From contig JADDOH010023038.1 of NCBI GenBank assembly GCA_016648135.1, positions 1-64,000 on the forward strand: a stretch of DNA of 64,000 nt, read 5' to 3'. The stretch is from Agrypnia vestita (lineage: Eukaryota > Arthropoda > Insecta > Trichoptera > Phryganeidae). The position numbers and the translations under genes were made by a program. Under the pieces are notes generated by a model, which had not been told where the DNA came from, did not search any database, and saw only the letters and a list, made by a program, of their open reading frames with translations. This document shows, piece after piece, positions 22,690 to 32,019 of the stretch (the first letter of the stretch is position 1; every line of letters starts with the position of its first letter).

Positions 22690-23010
22690 TGAATGTAAAG
22701 AATTAAAAAAGGGTCGCTCTGGTGGTTTGGGCATGTTGAGCGAATGAATGAGGAAAGAATTGTAAGAAAGATATACAACGCAAGTGTTGACAGTGCCAGA
22801 AAGAGAGGGCGACTGCGGAAGTCGTGGCACAATCAGATTAACCAGATAATGGAAGAAGATCCCGTTAGAAACCTCAACAACTGTCAAGCTTGCATGCGAA
22901 GATGTATGAATGCGGATGGGGTGAGAGTTGTGTGTCAGGACAGAAGAGTGTGGCGCTCAATTCTCTCTGCTTACCCCCACGGAAAACGGCGTGACAGTAA
23001 AAGTAAGTAA
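22690..23010 (+). pseudogene. LINE tail fragment with 88-codon open segment
   Basis: After WWFGHVERMNEERIVRKIYN (about 22,720-22,779), the open frame (22,744-23,010) reads RKRGRLRKSWHNQINQIMEE and QACMRRCMNADGVRVVCQDR before RRVWRSILSAYP. This is the C-terminal tail found after many arthropod LINE reverse transcriptases. The same tail recurs at 20.2, 26.0 and 48.2 kb. It ends in AGTAAGTAAGTA near 23,000, probably the 3' tail repeat. Confidence 0.7.
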
Positions 23011-23287
23011 GTATATTGAGAATGTATAGCTTTACATATGAAGGTGACCCTATAAAAAGAGTACATATATGCAAAAACAAAATTTTAAAGGAAAGAGAAA
23101 AACCCTTAGTGAAATAAATAACCAGAATTTTATTTTCTAATATTTACTTGCCAATCGTGGGCATTAATTTTAAGTTTTCTATGTTTATTCTATATGTTGT
23201 TTATTATATATGTTGATAAACAATCCCAGTGACATCTTTGAACTATTAGCATCCGTCATAATTGTTACTACCAGATGAATATAGGTA

Positions 23288-23452
23288 TACCTCTTTCCAT
23301 TTAAGAAAATAATATTTGTAAGCCGTGCAAGGCACATTGTTTTGTTGTGTTGGTGTTTATACCCGTAAACACCAACACGACAAAACAATGTGCGTCGTAC
23401 GCACGGCTTACACATACTAATTTGATTGTATTTCTTAAATGGAAAGAAGTCT
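23288..23452. mobile_element. Foldback MITE, family B, copy 2
   Basis: Ends are CTTTCCATTTAAGAAA (left) and TTTCTTAAATGGAAAG (right), an exact 16-bp inverse. The core TAAGCCGTGCAAGGCACATT / GTGCGTCGTACGCACGGCTT and GTTTTGTTGTGTTGGTGTTT / AAACACCAACACGACAAAAC forms a long hairpin. It is shorter than copy 1 but has the same order of blocks. Confidence 0.7.
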
Positions 23453-23559
23453 AAAATATAGACCCCTTTTCCAAGTTAGCCAACTTTTGAGGTGTAATTT
23501 CGGCAAGATTGAGTTGAAATCATGAAAAATAAAATTTCCACATAGTGCATACTGTTATA

Positions 23560-24036
23560 CACTAGAACCTCATTCGAAATTCAAGGTACAACAAAAACAA
23601 TGCGATTGTGAAATTCTCCAAAAATTGTAAAACTCATGGAAAAGGCCGTTAATTTTGTGAAAAATGTCTGTATTTTTGCATATTTCAATAAATCATTACA
23701 AAAGTGCTATATTTATTATGCTAATATAAAGTTCGCGACATTTTTATTTCTAAAGGACCCAATGTTAACATATTTGTTCTCGTTTGTGAAAAAAATTGAA
23801 ATATTTTTTCAATATTGTCAAATTTAATAAAAAAATTCGAAATATGTGACCTAAAATGTATTGATTTATGGCGCAAGGGGCTAAAACATATTTTCAACAT
23901 ACGAAATACCAGAGTTTTCGAATTATCGAGGTTAATCTACTATGAAATGAACATTTTGGAACTTGTGGGTTTTGAAAATTTCAAATTTTGGCAAATTTGG
24001 AATTATCGGGGTTTGAATTAACAGTGTTTTACTATA
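23560..24036. mobile_element. Possible pogo/Tigger-like MITE remnant
   Basis: The left end (TACACTAGAACCTCATTCGA, about 23,558) resembles pogo/Tigger termini (CAGTAGAACCTCG...). The right end reads in inverse TATAGTAAAACACTGTTAAT then CAAACCCCGATAATTCC. An internal terminus-like block (CGAATTATCGAGGTTAATCT, about 23,920-23,940) suggests nesting. About 23,940-23,990 recurs near 29,468-29,515. The termini are only loosely complementary. Confidence 0.35.
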
Positions 24037-24059
24037 TAGACAATTTTAAAACAAAATTA

Positions 24060-24485
24060 CTTTGTGACGTGATGTACTATAAAAACCATTTTTATAGGGA
24101 CGCCTTCATATGTAAAATACTTTCTATCTGACTCTTCGAATGTCATTTATTGTACATTTGTAAATAAAAAAAGTCTCTGAATGAGATAAAAAGAAGACTG
24201 ACTATCTTACAAGACATCTTCTATTCTACAAGTCACACAATTCTAGGTGACAATGTCAACAAACTGCATACTGTGAGGACAAAATTTATTTTTTAAAAGA
24301 AATATATTAAAATTCCTCATTTTGATATACATACAAATTGATACTTCGCCATTACATACTTGAGTACACATTTACCTAATTTTGTATTATTTGCTGTAAA
24401 TATGTATATTGCTGCTTTCTGGAACTTATACAGCATTTAAAAATAAGGGACAAAATTTTCACTACCCAAGATATATTAAGATGTC
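24060..24485. other. Unassigned AT-rich interval
   Basis: No coding or repeat signal that I can support. Confidence 0.35.
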
Positions 24486-24489
24486 TCAT

Positions 24490-25640
24490 AAATAAATAAA
24501 TAAATAAATAAATATAGCTTTATTCCAGAATGTGGGGAGGTTCGTGCAATCCCACACATTCCATATAAAAGAAAATACACACATTAAAAATATTATATAA
24601 AACAAAAGAGAAATAGTAAAATCATATAACATAGAAGAGAAGTATTAAAAGTAATCAAAGGAAATATATGGTAAAATATCGGCTTTAGCAAGCGATGGCG
24701 AGTCAATTATGCGGGGCCAGTATCTTTCTCCAGTGTGCATCGATGCTGGATGCTGGAGTAAGACGGGCTTCCAGGATAAGGATATTTCCGGAGCTGTATA
24801 TCCTTTCCCTCATCCCTGCCACCCTGGATCTTAAGAGGGCTGCAAAGTTGGGAACACGCCCCTCAGTGAACATACCGGAAGCGCTGCAATATCTGGGAAG
24901 GCCAAACATCATACGAAAGGCGTTGTTATATTGTATGCGAAGTCTTTCTATGCTGCTCTTTTTATAATTTGTCCAGAGTTCACATGTATATAACGTTGCA
25001 CAGAAGGCAAGGAAGAGCGTTCTTTTTACAGCGGTGCTACAAAGACGAAACCTTCTACACAGCATATTCGCTTTCACACTGAGAGCTCGTCTTTGCCTGT
25101 CAATATCGTCGTCGTCCATTAGATTATTTGTAATTATGTGTCCTAGATATTTTGTTCTTTCGGTCACCTTCAGGACCACACCGTTCAGAGTAACTGGAGG
25201 AATACTTGTTGGGCCCTGACCATACTTTATAACCAACAGTGCTGTTTTATTAGGGTTATAGAGCATGTTTGTTTCTTCAGCAAACACTTCACAGATCTTT
25301 AGAAGAATGCGTAGTCCTCTTATAGACGGTGCCATCAGTACCATATCGTCAGCATAACTGATGTTGTTAAGACACTGTCCTCCGATGTGACAGCCTACCC
25401 CCGCGTTGTTTAGCCTTTGAGTGAGTTCGTCCATATAAAGGTTGAACAGTATTGGGGACATGCACCCTCCCTGTCTGACGCCGCTCGTCATGTGAACAGG
25501 TTCGGAAAGACTGTCTCTCCACCTTACTTGGTTTTCCTGTTGTCTGTGCCACGAGTCAAGGATACGTATTACCTCCGATGGTATGCCTCTTTCCCTGAGT
25601 TTTGCCCAAAGTATGAGATGATGTTCATAGAGATGAAATA
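24490..25640 (-). pseudogene. 5'-truncated LINE with intact YADD reverse-transcriptase half
   Basis: The minus-strand frame runs from about 25,640 to a stop at 24,703. It begins inside the RT palm (LRERGIPSEVIRILDSWHRQ), then reads TSGVRQGGCMSPILFNLYMD, the catalytic ISYADDMVLMAPS, the palm and thumb block NPNKTALLVIKYG, TKYLGHIITNNLMDDDDIDR, and a C-terminus ending SIDAHWRKILAPHN. No frameshift interrupts about 310 codons, so this is one of the younger LINE copies. The fingers and endonuclease are missing. The 3' end has TGGAATAAAGCTATATTTAT followed by a TTTA/ATTT repeat at 24,515-24,490, a simple-repeat tail typical of several LINE clades. Without the 5' half it cannot be autonomous. Confidence 0.8.
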
Positions 25641-25795
25641 ATATTTTTTCGTGGGAATCTATCGTACGTCTGGCTTAAGTGATCACTTTACACAATGTAG
25701 CGTTCACCATTTCCCCACACTTAATAAAATACCACATCTGTCAAATTTTTGGAAGTTGTATATATATTTGAGTTTTACAACCTGTTTCACATGTG
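25625..25795. repeat. Dispersed repeat, copy 1
   Basis: ATAGAGATGAAATAATATTT, CTGGCTTAAGTGATCACTTT, ACACAATGTAGCGTTCACCA and TCAAATTTTTGGAAGTTGTA occur in this order. The same blocks lie at 31,418-31,560, and a short antisense piece at 52,640-52,705. The block partly overlaps the 5' end of the LINE, which may have inserted into it. Confidence 0.5.
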
Positions 25796-26036
25796 TGTTG
25801 TAATTATTATTTAGCGCCACTGGCGTCCAAAGCTTTTTCATTCCCTTAATCAAATACAGATGTCACTAATGAAGTATCTTTATTTTTTTAATTGGAATTT
25901 TTAAAGCAATATGCTTTATACGTGTAATGAAAAATTTGAACAATCCTAAAATATTCTGAATTTTCACTATGCATTTATTGCATTATTGTCAACCATCTCA
26001 ATTGATGTAAGTTAGAAAATGAAGGGTATATGTGAG

Positions 26037-26115
26037 TCCTCAACAGTCAACGAGCTTGCATGAGAAGATATATGCATGTGGATAAGGCGAGAGTTGTGTG
26101 TTATGACAGAAGAGT
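26037..26115 (+). pseudogene. Short LINE tail scrap
   Basis: CAACGAGCTTGCATGAGAAG onward translates as RACMRRYMHVDKARVVCYDR then RVF. It corresponds to ACMRRCMNADGVRVVCQDRR of the 22.7 kb copy. Confidence 0.6.
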
Positions 26116-26374
26116 GTTTCAAAATGGGCCATTTTTTGGAGAAATAGAAAAATTGGGACTAGCCTATTTGTTGGCAGTAACACAGAGGCAGGGTTAAAAT
26201 AAAAGAATAAGTATTCAAAAATTTAATTATTTTGGAGGTGTCATAAGACATGCAGATAAATGCCAGATCCTGTATCATCATTCAAGGCTAAAATACGAAC
26301 AGTAGAAGTCTTGGAAAAAGGACATCTTGGCTGAAAAATTTAGGGCAATGGTTCACGAAATTCACAGTTCAACT

Positions 26375-26550
26375 GAGTGATATAAAAGCAAAGGCAGTAA
26401 TATCCATGAAAATGCTTTGAATGCAGTCACCAAGGATAATTAATTTAAAATATACTGAATAAGAGATTTTGTAGGAAATATTCCTCTATCCTTTCTACAA
26501 CCATGTTTACAAATCACTATTAAAAACAAAGGCAGCAATATTCACTTCAA
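26375..26550. mobile_element. Foldback MITE, family C, copy 2 (eroded)
   Basis: ATATAAAAGCAAAGGCAGTA, then GCAGTCACCAAGGATAATTA and TAAAATATACTGAAT match the family C left arm at 10,859. The centre has lost the right arm, apart from a repeated AACAAAGGCAGCAATATTCA near 26,523. Another scrap (GCAAAAGCAGCAATGTCCAC) follows at about 26,640. Confidence 0.55.
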
Positions 26551-26949
26551 TCAATCAACCCCAAGGAGGTGTTACGTGATTAAATGAGCTCTTCATAGTA
26601 AAGGGAGAGTTGATGTCGATATTAAACTGAAACGTCATGGCAAAAGCAGCAATGTCCACTATTTGGTAGCAAACATGGCAATATTCATATTTAAAAGTTA
26701 AATATTTATTTATACAGGTATATAAAAGGATATATACAGGCATTTAAAAAACTTATCACTAGACCAGGACTGACTTGTCAATACAGATCAAGGACCTAAT
26801 AAAAGAAGAAGTATATAAAAGAAAAACTGAGGTGGGAATTGTTTAGTGTGATAAATTAATATAACGCATGGTGTTATCAGGGGCGTACAATGAGAACATT
26901 ACGGCGTGACATTTACGTAATAATATATTTTGAAAAAAAAATTAGATTT

Positions 26950-27138
26950 CTTTTTTAAAATAGAGATGGGAACATGGAGTACGTGTTGCATCAATGTTAT
27001 TATTATTCTCAAACCAAACCAAAATCCTGTGCTATGAAAATAGGACTAACTTGCTGGTGTCTTGGAATGGGGCTCGAACCACCGACCACCAGATCACTAG
27101 GCGAGCGTGATGACCACTACATCAACAAGCTACTCAAT
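26950..27138 (-). mobile_element. tRNA-derived SINE, family 1, copy 2
   Basis: The minus strand reads GTAGCTTGTTGATGTAGTGG (A-box region), TCGCCTAGTGATCTGGTGGT and B box GGTTCGAGCCC (27,070-27,080). The shared body follows, CAGCAAGTTAGTCCTATTTT then CATAGCACAGG, then an A-rich tail toward 26,940. Head and body match the copy at 54,443-54,634, while the middle of the body is diverged. Confidence 0.75.
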
Positions 27139-27452
27139 TAAAATATATGCCTTGTAATATTCCTTATCTTTTAATATCATCCGTATCTTGTAATACCACA
27201 ATTAGTATCATATTTTGATATATCATAATATTCTGTCACATTAATACATTATTTTGTCATTTTTTTCTAAAATATATGTCTGCATAAAAGGTTTGTTTCA
27301 GTGTACTCACTGCGCGCGCCTTAGTGTTATTTATTTAAACCTTTAGAATCTAATGAAACAACTCTCAGCTTGAAACTCGGAATTGATTAAAAATGCATGA
27401 TTACTTAACATTAAGGAGGTTCTGTTTGTTTCACGGACAATGCTGAGCCTTA

Positions 27453-28215
27453 AGCCATGTATTCACTAGGGGACAAATTGTCCCTCAACAGCACGCGCGG
27501 CATAGAGTCTACGTGACGTTGCAACGTCGTGCACTGTTCCGCGACCTCGCGCACAACATAGCGCGGCATTTCTACGTGCCGTGGCAACGTTGCCATGCGC
27601 ACGGTACCCGAGCGTACTCACTGCAACATTCCGCGGAGCGTCAGTACCACGTGGTATGTTTACAAGTGAATACGCATGCGCTGTATCTGTCAAGATGACA
27701 ATGTGGGGAAACGAAATTGTTCTTGAACTCATCGAGCTGTATCGATCGAAGATCGCATAGAATGTCCGTCCTTCTTTCTCTTTGCAGTAAATAATTTCGC
27801 ATTCTCCTCTTTTTTTCTCCTCTTACTTTTCGATAAACTCATTAACATAAACAGATACGCGGCTATCATCATAACCTCATAAGGCGATATATTTCCGCGA
27901 CGTCTGGAAAACAATAATTATTTGCAAAAAGGACCTTGTTTTTAATAATATTCAATTTACTACAGTAAAACCTCGTTAATTTGAAATTGCGACCCAAAAA
28001 AACATTTCGAATTGCGCGGAACCCCGTTTTCGCCAAATGAGATACCGCAGCTGTCAACATAAGATCATCGGGTGACATTTCCGCGACAAGATACGCGAGT
28101 CCCGGTGTGTACACGTCAAATGGCCGCGTCATTGTCCCCGAAACATGAGCGTAGATGTTGATGCGACATGCCGAGCGGAATGTTTCGCGATTTGTCCCCT
28201 AGTGAATACATGGCT
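27453..28215. mobile_element. PIF/Harbinger-type non-autonomous element, copy 1 (763 bp)
   Basis: Terminal inverted repeats of 26 bp, beginning AGCCATGTATTCACTAGGGG and ending in the exact inverse, are flanked on both sides by TTA (27,450-27,452 and 28,216-28,218). TTA/TAA 3-bp target duplications are the hallmark of PIF/Harbinger. The interior is GC-rich near the left end, with repeated GCGCGGCAT words and a palindromic block. It keeps a short frame (27,695-27,760) reading WGNEIVLELIELYRSK, which resembles the first helix of the SANT/MADF-type DNA-binding protein these transposons encode beside their transposase. There is no transposase. The copy at 29,859-30,614 is nearly identical. Confidence 0.8.
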
Positions 28216-28218
28216 TTA

Positions 28219-29855
28219 TCCTCGCTAACCCTAGATATTACCCATGCGACGACCTTGTATTTTTAAGGCTCTAGAATTTTTTACATGGAAAAGAACTAAA
28301 TAATAAAGCTGACCACTTTTCAGTTTTTTGCAAAAAAACATAATCTTGCACAAATGGTCTAGTGTTGGCCAAATCATTATGTTAACCACACATGTTGCAG
28401 TTATTTGAGATTTGTATCTGTTACTGTTTGATGATTGGTTAATGAGATTTAACTGAGAACTGAGAAATTTTGAGATGTCTAGTTGCGAATTGTCAAATTG
28501 TGAAAAATCAGCGATACAATCTAATACAATCTAATTTAAAATTCCTATATGTAATTGTTATTTCGTAACCGGTTAATATACCATCACTAAATGGGTCTAC
28601 AAATTTATGAGTAAGTTGGCGTGTACTCAAATAGATTCAAACAATTTTCCTTTATCTTTCAATGCAAACAAAATTGAAAATTGCTAAATATTCCACACAC
28701 CTTGCTCTTTAACAATCAATGACACTCTCAGATTTAAAAATGTCAGTAAGTATTCTGGTAGACGATCAAAAAAAAAATTTTTTTCAATTGATTCAGCAAC
28801 ATTGTAGATTGACATTTTTTAAAAAACACAATAAATAGTTATACAACACCCTGACGATGTTGGTGTAGTTAATTAAATAATATAAGTAGATATATACAAA
28901 TAATACAATCAATATTTAAAAAAAAAAAATTGAATAAGTTTATAACTACCATTTATTAACAAGGTCCGGTCTACAACAATCGCAGGTTGGAAAAAACAAA
29001 ATGGAAAATAAAGTTGAGTTTTAATTTAAATAAAACCATTATTAAATTGTGAAAGTTTGTTTTAAATATGTATACTAAATTGATTTTTAACACAATATCC
29101 ATAATTGTAACAATTTCAAACATTCCGTTTCTGGTTTAACTCACTTACCTATTTAATTACTTCAACTCCTAAATGATCTGTTTCTTGGTAGCTTGTTTTG
29201 GGAACCTTTGATTGGAAATTTGTATTATATAATACATTCAAGCCATTTCAACCGGGATTGGGAGGAATTCTTAATTTCCTTGATCCTTGAGAGTTTCCTT
29301 GAAACTACTAAAATACTTCAACATTGTTTTGAATGTACATCGTGTCCATTTCACGCAAAATGTAAAGAATATTTTCTATTCAAAATTACTTGAATAATAC
29401 TTCTTCGAAGGTTTTGCTACTAGATATGAGACACACCTGTATATTTACTTATACTACCTTTATATATCATATGAAATTAACATTTTGGGACTTGTGGGCT
29501 TTAAAAATTTAGAAATATGTTTCTTTGAAATTTCTTCGAAGTTCGATTATACTGATAAAAAAAGTCTACACGTATACTGAGCTTACAGCACCGGAACATG
29601 CAATTCTATTTTAGCAGCATATGGGAAAGGTTCAAATCATTGTATTCATCAACACGATTTGTCTTTTTTAAAATTATATTATAATATGTACATTATTATC
29701 CACCGTCCTAACAGCACAGCAGTCCACTACCACCCCATCAAGCCATCTCAGCTTCAGCCTACCCTTTCTTGCGACCCTTTCAGATCAGCATTCACCATAC
29801 ACATTTTTATTTTTATGTTCCTGGTCTTCCTTGAGACACAAGTGCCCCAGCAAGT
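28219..29855. other. Gene-free interval between the two Harbinger-type copies
   Basis: AT-rich DNA with poly-A and poly-T runs. About 29,468-29,515 repeats part of the pogo-like segment at 23.95 kb. Frames at 29,193-29,393 and 29,659-29,859 show no family resemblance. Confidence 0.35.
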
Positions 29856-29858
29856 TTA

Positions 29859-30614
29859 AGCCATGTATTCACTAGGGGACAAATTGTCCCTCAACAGCAC
29901 GCGCGGCATAGTGCACGACGTTGCAACATCGTGCACTGTTCCGCGACCTCGCGCACAACATAGCGCGGCATTTTTACGTGCCGTGGCAACGTTGCCATGC
30001 GCACGGTACCCGAGCGTACTCACTGCAACATTCCGCGGAGCGTCAGTACCACGTGGTATGTTTACAAGTGAATACGCGTGCGCTGTGTCTGTCAAGATGA
30101 CAATGCGGGGAAACGAAATTGTTCTTGAACTCGTCGAGCTGTATCGATCGAAGATCGCATAGAATGTCCGTCCTTCTTTCTCTTTGCAGTAAATAATTTC
30201 GCATTCTCCTCTTTTTTCTCCTCTTACTTTTCGATAAACTCATTAACATAAACAGATACGCGGCTATCATCATAACCTCATAGGGCGATATATTTCCGCG
30301 ACGTCTGGAAAACAATAATTATTTGCAAAAAGGACCTTGTTTTTAATAATATTCAATTTACTACAGTAAAACCTCGTTTATTTGAAATTGCGACCCAAAA
30401 AAACATTTCGAATTGCGCGGAACCCGTTTTCGCCAAATGAGATACCGAGCTGTCAACATAAACTCATCGGGTGACATTTCCGCAACAAGATATGCGAGTC
30501 CCGGTGTGTACACGTCAAATGGCCGCGTCATTGTCCCCGAAACATGAGCGTAGATGTTGATGCGACATGCCGAGCGGAATGTTTCGCGATTTGTCCCCTA
30601 GTGAATACATGGCT
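29859..30614. mobile_element. PIF/Harbinger-type non-autonomous element, copy 2 (756 bp)
   Basis: Same 26-bp inverted ends and TTA duplications (29,856-29,858 and 30,615-30,617) as copy 1, in the same orientation 2.4 kb away. The differences I see are a handful of substitutions and short indels, so both copies are young. The short frame 30,097-30,162 encodes the same 21 residues with Trp changed to Arg. A 26-bp palindrome beginning GTGCACGACG and ending ATCGTGCAC (29,911-29,936) lies just inside the left end and could be a transposase-binding site. Confidence 0.8.
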
Positions 30615-30778
30615 TTAGTTATCCAAAATTTTAATAGATTGACAACACAGGCGTCGCCGTACAGCTTCTCTTTATTTCTTGGTCTCCAGACACCGCTATC
30701 ATTATTAATACTTGTATTACAAAGATAAATTGGATATAAAATTCAGAAAGCATCCAACCCATAAAATTCTAAAAATGA

Positions 30779-30779
<1 letters not shown>

Positions 30780-30813
<34 letters not shown>

Positions 30814-30873
30814 CTAATATATAATTATATATATCTATATCTATATCTATATCTATATATATCTATATATATA
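30780..30873. repeat. TA and ATCTAT microsatellite
   Basis: Uninterrupted TA dinucleotides pass into ATATCTATATCT hexamer-like repeats. It is a simple repeat without other signal. Confidence 0.9.
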
Positions 30874-31339
30874 AGTGTTAGGACAGCTCAATACAATATC
30901 TTTTATGTTCTGAAAATGTCCAAGTTCTAAGTGCTATAGTTTTTTATAAATTCAATATTTTTCTAACCCATATCACACCAAACACTGTTAAATTAATTCT
31001 TAAGCAAAAAAAGTGGTTCGACTGTTTTCTGCAATTTCAAATTTATAAATCCTTGAAAAAAAAAATGCATGGGTTAAAAATAACCATGTGGTACGGACAC
31101 ATTATGTAACTTTTTAATTCTACTGTTACTATATTACAATAATTTTGTAATATAGTAACATTTGAATATTGAACATTTGTATGCCTCAGATAATATTTTT
31201 TACTTAATGCTATAACATTTCATAGATTATAGAACCCATGTAGAAAAAAAAACGATCTATTTTTCGTTTTAGATTAAGATATTTTGTAGAAAGAATCCAA
31301 CCTGAAAAGTGTGTCATATTTTACTTAGCAAATAAAAGT

Positions 31340-31726
31340 TTTTTTCAGAATGTTTGTCCAAATTTTTCAGAACACAGTACTGGATTTTGTCCCAGGGACA
31401 TCATTAATCAAGATATATTATAGAGATGAAATTATATTTTTTATGAGAAAGTAGTTATGGTCGTACAGCTGGCTTAAGTACACAATGTAACGTTCACCAT
31501 TTCCACCCATGATAGAGAATACCACGTATATCAAATTTTTGCAAGTTGTTTCAATTTTTTTTTTAAACTTCTTTTTAGATCATTTTTTTTTCGTTTTGCA
31601 AGATTCGATTTTTTTCTTTTAAGCTTCTTTTTAGATCAGTTTTTTCATTCAGAATATTTTGAGTTTGTCCAAATTTTTCAGAACACAGTACCTACTGGAT
31701 TTTGTCCCAGGGACATCATTAATCTT
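31340..31726. repeat. Direct repeat pair, about 75 bp, 310 bp apart
   Basis: GTCCAAATTTTTCAGAACAC and ACTGGATTTTGTCCCAGGGA then CATCATTAATC occur at about 31,353-31,412 and again at about 31,666-31,724, the second with a CCTA insertion. A copy of the 25.6 kb dispersed repeat (31,418-31,560) lies between them, together with repeated CTTCTTTTTAGATCA words. Confidence 0.6.
31418..31560. repeat. Dispersed repeat, copy 2
   Basis: ATAGAGATGAAATTATATTT, GCTGGCTTAAGTACACAATG, TAACGTTCACCATTTCCACC and TATCAAATTTTTGCAAGTTG correspond block by block to 25,625-25,795. Confidence 0.5.
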
Positions 31727-32019
31727 CATGTATATATATATATGTATATACATACATACATATATATATATGAAATATGTCCAATAATTGTTCTTCAAAT
31801 CTTCCCTTGATGTAGAATTATTTATCAAAGTTTCTCTTATGTGACTATGAAAAGTCTTGTTATATTTTTTAAATTAATGTCCTAAAAAATTTCCAATTCA
31901 GAAATTTCAGTGGAAGATAGTAGCAATGAAATATTTGTTTTTATTACATTTCCCACATTATTGACAGGTTTACATATAATATTCAGAGAGTTAAATAAAA
32001 GCCAAACACATTTTTTAAA

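Noticed and set aside
27960..28050. CAGTAAAACCTCGTTAATTT inside the Harbinger-type element, resembling a Tigger terminus
   Set aside because: The same sequence is present in both Harbinger copies with no separate partner end, so it is best treated as part of that element.
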